Shown here piece by piece: positions 45,146 to 61,800 of a stretch of 64,000 nt of DNA; the stretch's first letter is position 1, and every line of letters begins with the position of its first letter. The notes under the pieces are model-generated. The model made no database searches. It was given only the letters and a program-made list of their open reading frames with translations, and had not been told where the DNA came from. The position numbers and the translations under genes were made by a program. Source of the stretch: Physella acuta (taxonomy: Eukaryota; Mollusca; Gastropoda; Physidae); the NCBI RefSeq assembly GCF_028476545.1, contig NW_026731891.1, positions 374,501-438,500 of the forward strand, read 5' to 3'.

Positions 45146-45690
45146 TCAAAATGACACCATTGGCTAAGTTGTCAACAAAGTGACACCATTGGCTGAGATG
45201 TCAACAAAGTGACACCATTGGCTGAGATGTCAACAAAGTGACACCATTGGCTGAGATGTCAACAAAGTGACACCATTGGCTGAGATGTCAACAAAGTGAC
45301 ACCATTGGCTGAGATGTCAACAAAGTGACACCATTGGCTGAGATGTCAACAAAGTGACACCATTGGCTGAGATGTCAACAAAGTGACACCATTGGCTGAG
45401 ATGTCAACGAAGTGACACCATTGGCTGAGATGTCAACAAAGTGACACCATTGGCTGAGATGTCAACAAAGTGACACCATTGGCTGAGATGTCAACAAAGT
45501 GACACCATTGGCTGAGATGTCAACAAAGTGACACCATTGGCTGAGATGTCAACAAAGTGACACCATTGGCTGAGATGTCAACAAAGTGACACCATTGGCT
45601 GAGATGTCAACAAAGTGACACCATTGGCTGAGATGTCAACAAAGTGACACCATTGGCTGAGATGTCAACAAAGTGACAACCTTGCTGAGA
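45146..45690. repeat. 29-bp minisatellite, about 18 units
   Basis: Unit GTGACACCATTGGCTGAGATG then TCAACAAA, almost invariant. Only single substitutions are seen (for example CAACGAAG near 45409). Units at both edges are diverged. Confidence 0.96.
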
Positions 45691-45978
45691 TATCTAGCGA
45701 CCTGTCAACAACTAGTAAAAAGAAAACATAAACTTACGATGACAGCTGACATAGCACGGCAGGTGCCTTGACAGAGCCCACTAATCATCTAGTCTAACGA
45801 GATTTCTAATCAGCCGCTAAGAAATCAAATGGCTCCAACTAGCGACACAGCGGGTAAACAATCCTTTCTGGCAGCCAGCAAGTCGACTGCCACTTGGCCG
45901 CGATACCTGTCCTTGGCATGCTGTTAGTTCATGCAAGTCTTCTCACCTTTTCACTCTAGCAATCATTACAACACACGT
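45691..45978. other. unique, relatively GC-rich island between minisatellites
   Basis: CpG content is higher than in the surroundings. On the minus strand TGTCATC followed by GTAAGT at about 45733-45738 is a good donor-like site, so this could be an untranslated leader exon of a minus-strand gene such as HERC2. No open frame supports coding; low confidence. Confidence 0.3.
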
Positions 45979-46104
45979 GCACGGCTAGTCTTGTGTGACA
46001 TGTCGGCTAGTCTTGTGTGAGTGTACATGTCGGCTAGTCTTGTGTGAGTGTACATGTCGGCTAGTCTTGTGTGAGTGTACATGTCGGCTAATTTTGTGCG
46101 TGCA
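45979..46104. repeat. 27-bp minisatellite, about 4.5 units
   Basis: Unit CGGCTAGTCTTGTGTGAGTG then TACATGT. The first unit is shorter and the last diverged (CTAATTTTGTGCG). Confidence 0.93.
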
Positions 46105-46463
46105 GCCAACTACAACCAGAGCTGTTGAGAGACAGCCAACTACAACCAGAGCTGTTGAGAGACAGCCAACTACAACCAGAGCTGTTGAGAGACAGCCAAC
46201 TACAACCAGGGCTGTTGAGAGACAGCCAACTACAACCAGAGCTGTTGAGAGACAGCCAACTACAACCAGAGCTGTTGAGAGACAGCCAACTACAACCAGA
46301 GCTGTTGAGAGACAGCCAACTACAACCAGAGCTGTTGAGAGACAGCCAACTACAACCAGAGCTGTTGAGAGACAGCCAACTACAACCAGAGCTGTTGAGA
46401 GACAGCCAACTACAACCAGAGCTGTTGAGAGACAGCCAACTACAACCAGAGCTGTTGAGAGAC
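46105..46463. repeat. 30-bp minisatellite, 12 units
   Basis: Unit ACAGCCAACTACAACCAGAG then CTGTTGAGAG. Only one substitution is seen (CCAGGG near 46209). The period is ten codons, so the frame repeating QPTTTRAVER is an artefact. Confidence 0.96.
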
Positions 46464-46845
46464 TATCTGACCGACTTCAACTGCTGACTGTAGCAGGTAA
46501 ACTCGCGGTTTAATGGCCAGGTAAACATGGCAGGAAATGTGTGCACGTGAGCAGATGTGAGTTAAAAATAAACGTCCTGGTTGCAGAAGCTTGATTTAGA
46601 GCTGGGAGGAGGGAGGGGGGGTGAAGTACAAGGACAGTACTCTGTTTACGCACACCTTCATTCATTTCACTCAAACAAAAACAAAAAGATTGAAACACTA
46701 GCGGATCGGTTTCCCAGGCCTAGTGATGCTGACGTCAATGGGATTCCCCGTCAAATACTGGCTCGTTAGGTTCAGGGAGTTCTCAGTTATGTCAAAGATT
46801 AGCTCACTTGGCAACATCACTAGACCGCTCATCACATTTCTTTCT
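46464..46845. other. unique DNA between arrays
   Basis: Contains GCAGGTAAAC and CCAGGTAAAC donor-like sites near 46495 and 46520 and a CRE-like TGACGTCA at about 46730. No exon could be supported. Confidence 0.4.
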
Positions 46846-49800
46846 TATCACCACAACAGTCAATCATCACACTCACCACAGCAGTCAATCACCACACTCA
46901 CCACACTAACCACAGCAGACAATCACCACACTCACCACAACAGTCAATCATCACACTCACCACAACAGTCAATCACCACACTCACCACAACAGTCAATCA
47001 TCACACTCACCACAACAGTCAATCACCACACTCACCACAACAGTCAATCACCACACTCACCACAACAGTCAATCATCACACTCACCACAACAGTCAATCA
47101 TCACACTCACCACAACAGTCAATCACCACACTCACCACAACAGTCAATCACCACACTCACCACAACAGTCAATCACCACACTCACCACAACAGTCAATCA
47201 CCACACTCACCACAACAGTCAATCATCACACTCACCACAACAGTCAATCATCACACTCACCACAACAGTCAATCACCACAACAGTCAATCACCACAACAG
47301 TCAATCATCACAACAGTCAATCACCACAACAGTCAATCACCACACTCACCACAACAGTCAATCATCACACTCACCACAACAGTCAATCACCACACTCACC
47401 ACAGCAGACAATCACCACACTCACCACAACAGTCAATCATCACACTCACCACAACAGTCAATCATCACACTCACCACAACAGTCAATCACCACAACAGTC
47501 AATCACCACAACAGTCAATCATCACAACAGTCAATCACCACAACAGTCAATCACCACACTCACCACAACAGTCAATCACCACACTCACCACAACAGTCAA
47601 TCACCCACACTCACCACAACAGTCAATCATCACAACAGTCAATCCCCACACTCACCACAACAGTCAATCACCCACACTCACCACACTCACCACAACAGTC
47701 AATCACCACACTCACCACAACAGTCAATCACCCACACTCACCACAACAGTCAATCATCACAACAGTCAATCACCACACTCACCACAACAGTCAATCACCA
47801 CACTCACCACAACAGTCAATCACCACACTCACCACAACAGTCAATCACCACACTCACCACAACAGTCAATCATCACAACAGTCAATCCCCACACTCACTA
47901 CAACAGTCAATCATCACACTCACCACAACAAGCAATCACCACACTCACCACAACAGTCAATCACCACACTCACCACAGCAGTCAATCACCACACTCACCA
48001 CAACAGTCAATCACCAAACTCACCACAACAGTCAATCACCACACTCACCACAACAGTCAATCATCACACTCACCACTCACAACAGTCAATCATCACACTC
48101 CCCACAACAGTCAATCACCACACTCACCACAACAGTCAATCATCACAACAGTCAATCCCCACACTCACTACAACAGTCAATCACCACACTCACAACAGTC
48201 AATCATCACACTCACCACTCACAACAGTCAATCATCACACTCCCCACAACAGTCAATCACCACACTCACCACAACAGTCAATCACCACACTCACCACAAC
48301 AGCCAATCACCACACTCACCACAACAGTCAATCACCACACTCACCACAACAGTCAATCATCACAACAGTCAATCCCCACACTCACTACAACAGTCAATCA
48401 TCACACTCACCACAACAAGCAATCACCACACTCACCACAACAGTCAATCACCACAACAGTCAATCACCACACTCACCACAACAGTCAATCACCACACTCA
48501 CCACAACAGTCAATCACCACACTCACCACAACAGTCAATCATCACAACAGTCAATCCCCACACTCACTACAACAGTCAATCATCACACTCACCACAACAA
48601 GCAATCACCACACTCACCACAACAGTCAATCACCACAACAGTCAATCACCACACTCACCACAACAGCCAATCACCACACTCACCACACTCACAACAGTCA
48701 ATCACCACACTCACCACAACAGTCAATCACCACAACAGTCAATCACCACACTCACCACAACAGTCAATCACCACACTCACCACAACAGCCAATCACCACA
48801 CTCACCACACTCACAACAGTCAATCCCCACACTCACTACAACAGTCAATCACCACACTCACCACAACAAGCAATCACCACACTCACCACAACAGTCAATC
48901 ATCACACTCACCACAACAGTCAATCACCACACTCACCACAACAGTCAATCACCACAACAGTCAATCACCACACTCACCACAACAGTCAATCACCACACTC
49001 ACCACAACAGTCAATCACCACACTAACCACAACAGTCAATCATCACACTCACCACTCACAACAGTCAATCACCACACTCACCACAGCAGTCAATCACCAC
49101 ACTCACCACAGCAGTCAATCACCACACTAACCACAACAGTCAATCACCACACTCACCACAACAGTCAATCACCACACTCACCACAACAGTCAATCAGCAC
49201 AACAGTCAATCCCCACACTCACCACAACAGTTAATCACCACACTCACCACAACAGTCAATCATCACAACAGTCAATCACCACACTCACCACAACAGTCAA
49301 TCATCACACTCACCACACTCACAACAGTCAATCATCACACTCACCACAACAAGCAATCACCAAACTCACCACAACAGTCAATCACCACACTCACCACAAC
49401 AGTCAATCATCACACTCCCCACACTCACAACAGTCAATCATCACACTCCCCACACTCACCACAACAGTCAATCACCACACTCACCACAACAGTCAATCAC
49501 CAGACTCACCACAACAGTCAATCACCACACTCACCACAACAGTCAATCACCACACTAACCACAACAGCCAATCACCAGACTCACCACAACAGTCAATCAC
49601 CACACTCACCACAACAGCCAATCACCACACTCACCACACTCACCACAACAGTCAATCACCACACTCACCACACTCACAACAGTCAATCACCACACTCACC
49701 ACAACAGTCAATCACCACACTCACCACAACAGTCAATCATCACACTCACCACAACAGTCAATCATCACAACAGTCAATCCCCACACTCACTACAACAGTC

Positions 49801-52800
49801 AATCATCACACTCACCACAACAAGCAATCACCACACTCACCACAACAGTCAATCATCAAACTCACCACACTCACCACAACAGTCAATCACCGCACTCACC
49901 ACAACAGTCAATCACCACACTCACCACAGCAGTCAATCACCACACTCACCACAGCAGTCAATCACCACACTCACCACAGCAGTCAATCACCAGACTCACC
50001 ACAACAAGCAATCACCACACTAACCACAACAGCCAATCACCACACTCACCACAGCAGTCAATCACCACACTCACCACAGCAGTCAATCACCACACTCACC
50101 ACAGCAGTCAATCACCACACTCACCACAGCAGTCAATCACCACACTCACCACAACAGTCAATCACCGCACTCACCACAACAGTCAATCATCACACTCACC
50201 ACACTCACAACAGTCAATCACCACACTCACCACAACAGTCAATCACCACACTCACCACAGCAGTCAATCACCACCCTCACCACAGCAGTCAATCACCACA
50301 CTCACCACAACAGTCAATCCCCACACTCACCACAACAGTCAATCACCACACTCACCACAACAGTCAATCACCACACTCACCACAACAGTCAATCACCACA
50401 CTCACCACAACAGTCAATCACCACACTCACCACAACAGTCAATCATCACACTCACCACTCACAACAGTCAATCATCACACTCCCCACACTCACCACAACA
50501 GTCAATCACCACACTCACCACAACAGTCAATCACCACACTCACCACAACAGTCAATCACCACACTCACCACAACAGTCAATCACCACACTCACCACAACA
50601 GTCAATCATCACAACAGTCAATCCCCACACTCACTACAACAGTCAATCATCACACTCACCACAACAAGCAATCACCACACTCACCACAACAGTCAATCAC
50701 CACACTCACCACAACAGTCAATCACCACACTCACCACAACAGTCAATCATCACAACAGTCAATCCCCACACTCACTACAACAGTCAATCATCACACTCAC
50801 CACAACAAGCAATCACCACACTCACCACAACAGTCAATCACCACAACAGTCAATCACCACACTCACCACAACAGTCAATCACCACACTCACCACAACAGC
50901 CAATCACCACACTCACCACACTCACAACAGTCAATCACCACACTCACCACAACAGTCAATCACCACAACAGCCAATCACCACACTCACCACACTCACAAC
51001 AGTCAATCCCCACACTCACTACAACAGTCAATCACCACACTCACCACAACAAGCAATCACCACACTCACCACAACAGTCAATCACCACAACAGTCAATCA
51101 CCACACTCACCACAACAGTCAATCACCACACTCACCACAACAGTCAATCACCACACTCACCACAGCAATCAATCACCACACTAACCACAACAGTCAATCA
51201 TCACACTCACCACTCACAACAGTCAATCACCACACTCACCACAGCAGTCAATCACCACACTCACCACAGCAGTCAATCACCACCCTCACCACAGCAGTCA
51301 ATCACCACACTAACCACAACAGTCAATCACCACACTCACCACAACAGTCAATCACCACACTCACCACAACAGTCAATCATCACAACAGTCAATCCCCACA
51401 CTCACCACAACAGTTAATCACCACACTCACCACAACAGTCAATCATCACAACAGTCAATCACCACACTCACCACAACTGTCAATCATCACACTCACCACA
51501 ACAAGCAATCACCAAACTCACCACAACAGTCAATCACCACACTCACCACAACAGTCAATCATCACACTCCCCACACTCACAACAGTCAATCATCACACTC
51601 CCCACACTCACCACAACAGTCAATCACCACACTCACCACAACAGTCAATCACCAGACTCACCACAACAGTCAATCACCACACTCACCACAACAGTCAATC
51701 ACCACACTAACCACAACAGCCAATCACCAGACTCACCACAACAGTCAATCACCACACTCACCACTACAGCCAATCACCACACTCACCACACTCACCACAA
51801 CAGTCAATCACCACACTCACCACACTCACAACAGTCAATCACCACACTCACCACAACAGTCAATCACCACACTCACCACAACAGTCAATCACCACACTCA
51901 CCACAACAGTCAATCACCACACTCACCACAACAGTCAATCATCACAACAGTCAATCCCCACACTCACTACAACAGTCAATCATCACACTCACCACAACAA
52001 GCAATCACCACACTCACCACAACAGTCAATCACCACACTCACCACAGCAGTCAATCACCACACTCACCACAACAGTCAATCATCAAACTCACCACACTCA
52101 CCACAACAGTCAATCACCGCACTTATTACAACAGTCAATCACCACACTCACCACAGCAGTCAATCACCACACTCACCACAGCAGTCAATCACCACACTCA
52201 CCACAACAGTCAATCACCACACTAACCACAACAGCCAATCACCAGACTCACCACAACAAGCAATCACCACACTAACCACAACAGCCAATCACCACACTCA
52301 CCACAGCAGTCAATCACCACACTCACCACAGCAGTCAATCACCACACTCACCACAGCAGTCAATCACCACACTCACCACAACAGTCAATCACCGCACTCA
52401 CCACAACAGTCAATCATCACACTCACCACACTCACAACAGTCAATCACCACACTCACCACAACAGTCAATCACCACACTCACCACAACAGTCAATCACCA
52501 CACTCACCACAACAGTCAATCACCGCACTCACCACAACAGTCAATCATCACACTCACCACACTCACAACAGTCAATCACCACACTCACCACAACAGTCAA
52601 TCACCACACTCACCACAACAGTCAATCATCACACTCACCACAACAGTCAATCATCACACTCACCACAACAGTCAATCATCACACTCACCACAACAGCCAA
52701 TCACCACACTCACCACAGCAGACAATCATCACACTCACCACAACAGTCAATCACCACACTCACCACAACAGCCAATCACCACACTCACCACAACAGTCAA

Positions 52801-55800
52801 TCCCCACACTCACCACAACAGTCAATCATCACACTCACCACAACAGTCAATCATCACACTCACCACAACAGTCAATCACCACACTCACCACAACAGTCAA
52901 TCACCACACTCACCACAACAGTCAATCACCACACTCACCACAACAGTCAATCACCACACTCACCACAACAGTCAATCATCACACTCACCACACTCACAAC
53001 AGTCAATCATCACACTCACCACACTCACAACAGTCAATCACCACACTCACCACAACAGTCAATCATCACACTCACCACACTTACCACAACAGTTAATCAC
53101 CACACTCACCACACTCACCACAGTAGTCAATTACCACACTCAACACAACAGTCAATCATCACAATCACCACAACAGTCAATCATCACACTCACCACAACA
53201 GTAAATCACCACACTCACCACAACAGTCAATCATCACACTCACCACAACAGTCAATCATCACACTCACCACAACAGTCAATCATCAGACTCACCGCAACA
53301 GTCAATCATCACACTCACCACAACAAGCAATCACCACACTCACCACAACAGTCAATCACCACAACAGTCAATCACCACACTCACCACAACAGCCAATCAC
53401 CACACTCACCACACTCACAACAGTCAATCACCACACTCACCACAACAGTCAATCACCACAACAGTCAATCACCACACTCACCACAACAGTCAATCACCAC
53501 ACTCACCACAACAGCCAATCACCACACTCACCACACTCACAACAGTCAATCCCCACACTCACTACAACAGTCAATCACCACACTCACCACAACAAGCAAT
53601 CACCACACTCACCACAACAGTCAATCATCACACTCACCACAACAGTCAATCACCACACTCACCACAACAGTCAATCACCACAACAGTCAATCACCACACT
53701 CACCACAACAGTCAATCACCACACTCACCACAACAGTCAATCACCACACTAACCACAACAGTCAATCATCACACTCACCACTCACAACAGTCAATCACCA
53801 CACTCACCACAGCAGTCAATCACCACACTCACCACAGCAGTCAATCACCACCCTCACCACAGCAGTCAATCACCACACTAACCACAACAGTCAATCACCA
53901 CACTCACCACAACAGTCAATCACCACACTCACCACAACAGTCAATCAGCACAACAGTCAATCCCCACACTCACCACAACAGTTAATCACCACACTCACCA
54001 CAACAGTCAATCATCACAACAGTCAATCACCACACTCACCACAACTGTCAATCATCACACTCACCACAACAAGCAATCACCAAACTCACCACAACAGTCA
54101 ATCACCACACTCACCACAACAGTCAATCATCACACTCCCCACACTCACAACAGTCAATCATCACACTCCCCACACTCACCACAACAGTCAATCACCACAC
54201 TCACCACAACAGTCAATCACCAGACTCACCACAACAGTCAATCACCACACTCACCACAACAGTCAATCACCACACTAACCACAACAGCCAATCACCAGAC
54301 TCACCACAACAGTCAATCACCACACTCACCACAACAGCCAATCACCACACTCACCACACTCACCACAACAGTCAATCACCACACTCACCACACTCACAAC
54401 AGTCAATCACCACACTCACCACAACAGTCAATCACCACACTCACCACAACAGTCAATCATCACACTCACCACAACAGTCAATCATCACAACAGTCAATCC
54501 CCACACTCACTACAACAGTCAATCATCACACTCACCACAACAAGCAATCACCACACTCACCACAACAGTCAATCATCAAACTCACCACACTCACCACAAC
54601 AGTCAATCACCGCACTCACCACAACAGTCAATCACCACACTCACCACAGCAGTCAATCACCACACTCACCACAGCAGTCAATCACCACACTCACCACAGC
54701 AGTCAATCACCAGACTCACCACAACAAGCAATCACCACACTAACCACAACAGCCAATCACCACACTCACCACAGCAGTCAATCACCACACTCACCACAGC
54801 AGTCAATCACCACACTCACCACAGCAGTCAATCACCACACTCACCACAGCAGTCAATCACCACACTCACCACAACAGTCAATCACCGCACTCACCACAAC
54901 AGTCAATCATCACACTCACCACACTCACAACAGTCAATCACCACACTCACCACAACAGTCAATCACCACACTCACCACAACAGTCAATCATCACACTCAC
55001 CACTCACAACAGTCAATCATCACACTCCCCACACTCACCACAACAGTCAATCACCACACTCACCACAACAGTCAATCACCACACTCACCACAACAGTCAA
55101 TCACCACACTCACCACAACAGTCAATCACCACACTCACCACAACAGTCAATCATCACAACAGTCAATCCCCACACTCACTACAACAGTCAATCATCACAC
55201 TCACCACAACAAGCAATCACCACACTCACCACAACAGTCAATCACCACACTCACCACAACAGTCAATCACCACACTCACCACAACAGTCAATCATCACAA
55301 CAGTCAATCCCCACACTCACTACAACAGTCAATCATCACACTCACCACAACAAGCAATCACCACACTCACCACAACAGTCAATCACCACAACAGTCAATC
55401 ACCACACTCACCACAACAGTCAATCACCACACTCACCACACTCACAACAGTCAATCACCACACTCACCACAACAGTCAATCACCACAACAGCCAATCACC
55501 ACACTCACCACACTCACAACAGTCAATCCCCACACTCACTACAACAGTCAATCACCACACTCACCACAACAAGCAATCACCACACTCACCACAACAGTCA
55601 ATCACCACAACAGTCAATCACCACACTCACCACAACAGTCAATCACCACACTCACCACAACAGTCAATCACCACACTCACCACAGCAATCAATCACCACA
55701 CTAACCACAACAGTCAATCATCACACTCACCACTCACAACAGTCAATCACCACACTCACCACAGCAGTCAATCACCACACTCACCACAGCAGTCAATCAC

Positions 55801-58800
55801 CACCCTCACCACAGCAGTCAATCACCACACTAACCACAACAGTCAATCACCACACTCACCACAACAGTCAATCACCACACTCACCACAACAGTCAATCAT
55901 CACAACAGTCAATCCCCACACTCACCACAACAGTTAATCACCACACTCACCACAACAGTCAATCATCACAACAGTCAATCACCACACTCACCACAACTGT
56001 CAATCATCACACTCACCACAACAAGCAATCACCAAACTCACCACAACAGTCAATCACCACACTCACCACAACAGTCAATCATCACACTCCCCACACTCAC
56101 AACAGTCAATCATCACACTCCCCACACTCACCACAACAGTCAATCACCACACTCACCACAACAGTCAATCACCAGACTCACCACAACAGTCAATCACCAC
56201 ACTCACCACAACAGTCAATCACCACACTAACCACAACAGCCAATCACCAGACTCACCACAACAGTCAATCACCACACTCACCACAACAGCCAATCACCAC
56301 ACTCACCACACTCACCACAACAGTCAATCACCACACTCACCACACTCACAACAGTCAATCACCACACTCACCACAACAGTCAATCACCACACTCACCACA
56401 ACAGTCAATCACCACACTCACCACAACAGTCAATCACCACACTCACCACAACAGTCAATCATCACAACAGTCAATCCCCACACTCACTACAACAGTCAAT
56501 CATCACACTCACCACAACAAGCAATCACCACACTCACCACAACAGTCAATCACCACACTCACCACAGCAGTCAATCACCACACTCACCACAACAGTCAAT
56601 CATCAAACTCACCACACTCACCACAACAGTCAATCACCGCACTCACCACAACAGTCAATCACCACACTCACCACAGCAGTCAATCACCACACTCACCACA
56701 ACAGTCAATCACCACACTAACCACAACAGCCAATCACCAGACTCACCACAACAAGCAATCACCACACTAACCACAACAGCCAATCACCACACTCACCACA
56801 GCAGTCAATCACCACACTCACCACAGCAGTCAATCACCACACTCACCACAGCAGTCAATCACCACACTCACCACAACAGTCAATCACCGCACTCACCACA
56901 ACAGTCAATCATCACACTCACCACACTCACAACAGTCAATCACCACACTCACCACAACAGTCAATCACCACACTCACCACAACAGTCAATCACCACACTC
57001 ACCACAACAGTCAATCACCGCACTCACCACAACAGTCAATCATCACACTCACCACACTCACAACAGTCAATCACCACACTCACCACAACAGTCAATCACC
57101 ACACTCACCACAACAGTCAATCATCACACTCACCACAACAGTCAATCATCACACTCACCACAACAGTCAATCATCACACTCACCACAACAGCCAATCACC
57201 ACACTCACCACAGCAGACAATCATCACACTCACCACAACAGTCAATCACCACACTCACCACAACAGCCAATCACCACACTCACCACAACAGTCAATCCCC
57301 ACACTCACCACAACAGTCAATCATCACACTCACCACAACAGTCAATCATCACACTCACCACAACAGTCAATCACCACACTCACCACAACAGTCAATCACC
57401 ACACTCACCACAACAGTCAATCACCACACTCACCACAACAGTCAATCATCACACTCACCACACTCACAACAGTCAATCATCACAACAGTCAATCACCACA
57501 CTCACCACAACAGTCAATCACCACACTCACCACAACAGTCAATCACCACACTCACCACAACAGTCAATCATCACACTCACCACACTCACAACAGTCAATC
57601 ATCACACTCACCACACTCACAACAGTCAATCACCACACTCACCACAACAGTCAATCATCACACTCACCACACTTACCACAACAGTTAATCACCACACTCA
57701 CCACACTCACCACAGTAGTCAATTACCACACTCAACACAACAGTCAATCATCACAATCACCACAACAGTCAATCATCACACTCACCACAACAGTAAATCA
57801 CCACACTCACCACAACAGTCAATCATCACACTCACCACAACAGTCAATCATCACACTCACCACAACAGTCAATCATCAGACTCACCGCAACAGTCAATCA
57901 TCACATTCACCACAACAGTCAATCACCACACTCACCACAACAGTCAATCATCACACTCACCACAACAGTCAATCATCACACTCACCACAGCAGTCAATCA
58001 CCAGACTCACCACAACAAGCAATCACCACACTAACCACAACAGCCAATCACCACACTCACCACAGCAGTCAATCACCACACTCACCACAGCAGTCAATCA
58101 CCACACTCACCACAGCAGTCAATCACCACACTCACCACAACAGTCAATCACCGCACTCACCACAACAGTCAATCATCACACTCACCACACTCACAACAGT
58201 CAATCACCACACTCACCACAACAGTCAATCACCACACTCACCACAACAGTCAATCATCACACTCACCACAACAGTCAATCATCACACTCACCACAACAGT
58301 CAATCATCACACTCACCACAACAGCCAATCACCACACTCACCACAGCAGACAATCATCACACTCACCACAACAGTCAATCACCACACTCACCACAACAGC
58401 CAATCACCACACTCACCACAACAGTCAATCCCCACACTCACCACAACAGTCAATCATCACACTCACCACAACAGTCAATCATCACACTCACCACAACAGT
58501 CAATCACCACACTCACCACAACAGTCAATCACCACACTCACCACAACAGTCAATCACCACACTCACCACAACAGTCAATCATCACACTCACCACACTCAC
58601 AACAGTCAATCATCACAACAGTCAATCACCACACTCACCACAACAGTCAATCACCACACTCACCACAACAGTCAATCATCACACTCACCACACTCACAAC
58701 AGTCAATCATCACACTCACCACACTCACAACAGTCAATCACCACACTCACCACAACAGTCAATCATCACACTCACCACACTTACCACAACAGTTAATCAC

Positions 58801-61800
58801 CACACTCACCACACTCACCACAGTAGTCAATCACCACACTCAACACAACAGTCAATCATCACAATCACCACAACAGTCAATCATCACACTCACCACAACA
58901 GTAAATCACCACACTCACCACAACAGTCAATCATCACACTCACCACAACAGTCAATCATCACACTCACCACAACAGTCAATCATCAGACTCACCGCAACA
59001 GTCAATCATCACATTCACCACAACTGTCAATCATCACACTCACCACAACAGTCAATCACCACACTCACAACAACAGTCAATCATCACATTCACCACAACT
59101 GTCAATCATCACACTCACCACAACAGTCAATCACCACACTAACCACAACAGTCAATCACCAAACTCACCACAACAGTCAATCATCACACTCACCACAACA
59201 GTCAATCATCACACTCACCACACTCACCACAACAGTCAATCATCACACTCACCACAACAGTCAATCATCACACTCACCACAATAGTCAATCATTTCACTC
59301 ACCACACTCACAACAGTCAATCACCACACTCACCACAACAGTCAATCACCACACTCACCACAACAGTCAATCACCACACTCACCACAACAGTCAATCACC
59401 ACACTCACCACAACAGTCAATCATCACACTCACCACAACAGCCAATCACCACACTCACCACACACACCACAACAGTCAATCATCACACTCACCACAACAG
59501 TCAATCACCACACTCACCACAACAGTCAATCATCACACACACCACAACAGTCAATCACCACACTCACCACAACAGTCAATCACCACACTCACCACAACAG
59601 TCAATCATCACACTCACCACAACAGTCAATCATCACAACAGTCAATCACCACACTCACCACAACAGTCAATCACCACACTCAACACAACAGTCAATCACC
59701 ACACTCACCACAACAGTCAATCACCACACTCACCACAACAGTCAATCACCACACTCAACACAACAGTCAATCACCACACTCACCACAACAGTCAATCACC
59801 ACACTCACCACAACAGTCAATCACCACACTCACCACAACAGTCAATCACCACACTCACCACAACAGTCAATCATCACACACACCACAACAGTCAATCACC
59901 ACACTCACCACAGCAGTCAATCATCACACTCACCACAACAGTCAATCATCACACTCACCACAACAGTCAATCACCACACTCACCACAACAGTCAATCATC
60001 ACACTCACCACAACAGTCAATCATCACACTCACCACACTCACCACAACAGTCAATCACCACACTAACCACAACAGTCAATCACCACACTCACCACAACAG
60101 TCAATCATCACACTCACCACAGCAGTCAATCATCACACTCACCACACTCACCACAACAGTCAATCACCACACTCACCACACTCACCACAACAGTCAATCA
60201 TCACACTCACCACAACAGTCAATCACCACACTCACCACACTCACCACAACAGTCAATCATCACACTCACCACACTCACCACAACAGTCAATCATCACACT
60301 CACCACAACAGTCAATCACCACACTCACCACAACAGTCAATCATCACACTCACCACAACAGTCAATCACCACACTCACCACAACAGTCAATCACCACACT
60401 CACCACAACAGTCAATCATCACACTCACCACAACAGTCAATCACCACACTCACCACAACAGTCAATCACCACACTCACCACACTCACCACAACAGTCAAT
60501 CATCACACTCACCACACTCACAACAGTCAATCATCACACTCACCACACTCACAACAGTCAATCACCACACTCACCACAACAGTCAATCATCACACTCACC
60601 ACACTTACCACAACAGTTAATCACCACACTCACCACACTCACCACAGTAGTCAATCACCACACTCAACACAACAGTCAATCATCACAATCACCACAACAG
60701 TCAATCATCACACTCACCACAACAGTAAATCACCACACTCACCACAACAGTCAATCATCACACTCACCACAACAGTCAATCATCAGACTCACCGCAACAG
60801 TCAATCATCACATTCACCACAACTGTCAATCATCACACTCACCACAACAGTAAATCACCACACTCACCACAACAGTCAATCACCAAACTCACCACAACAG
60901 TCAATCATCACACTCACCACAACAGTCAATCATCACAACAGTCAATCATCACACTCACCACACTCACCACAACAGTCAATCATCACACTCCCCACACTCA
61001 CCACAACAGTCAATCATCACACGCATCACAACAGTCAATCATCACACTCACCACACTCACCACAACAGTCAATCATCACACTCACCACAACAGTCAATCA
61101 TCACACTCACCACAACAGTCAATCATTTCACTCACCACACTCACAACAGTCAATCACCACACTCACCACAACAGTCAATCATCACACTCACCACACTTAC
61201 CACAACAGTTAATCACCACACTCACCACACTCACCACAGTAGTCAATCACCACACTCACCACAACAGTCAATCACCACACTCACCACAACAGTCAATCAC
61301 CACACTCACCACAACAGTCAATCATCACACACACCACAACAGTCAATCACCACACTCACCACAACAGTCAACCATCACACTCACCACAACAGTCAATCAT
61401 CACAACAGCCAATCACCACACTCACCACAACAGTTAATCATCACACTAACCACAACAGTCAATCACCACACTCAACACAACAGCCAATCACCACACTCAC
61501 CACAACAGTCAATCCCCACACTCACCACAACAGTCAATCACCACACTCACCACAACAGTCAATCACCACACTCACCACACTCACCACAACAGTCAATCAC
61601 CACACTCACCACAACAGTCAATCATCACACTCACCACAACAGTCAATCACCACACTCACCACACTCACAACAGTCAATCATTTCACTCACCACACTCACA
61701 ACAGTCAATCACCACACTCACCACAACAGTCAATCACCACACTCACCACAACAGTCAATCATCACACACACCACAACAGTCAATCACCACACTCACCACA

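Noticed and set aside
21060-46845. Search for the first coding exon of HERC2
   Set aside because: No minus-strand segment resembling the conserved start (LDSKWLKTD, GLCGLWNEMV) was found. It is probably outside the window or too diverged to see by eye.
46723-49026. 767-codon open frame rich in TTVNHHTHHNSQSPHSPQQ
   Set aside because: It is the 25-bp array read in all three frames in turn. The consensus has no stop, and there is no start context, splice signal or domain.
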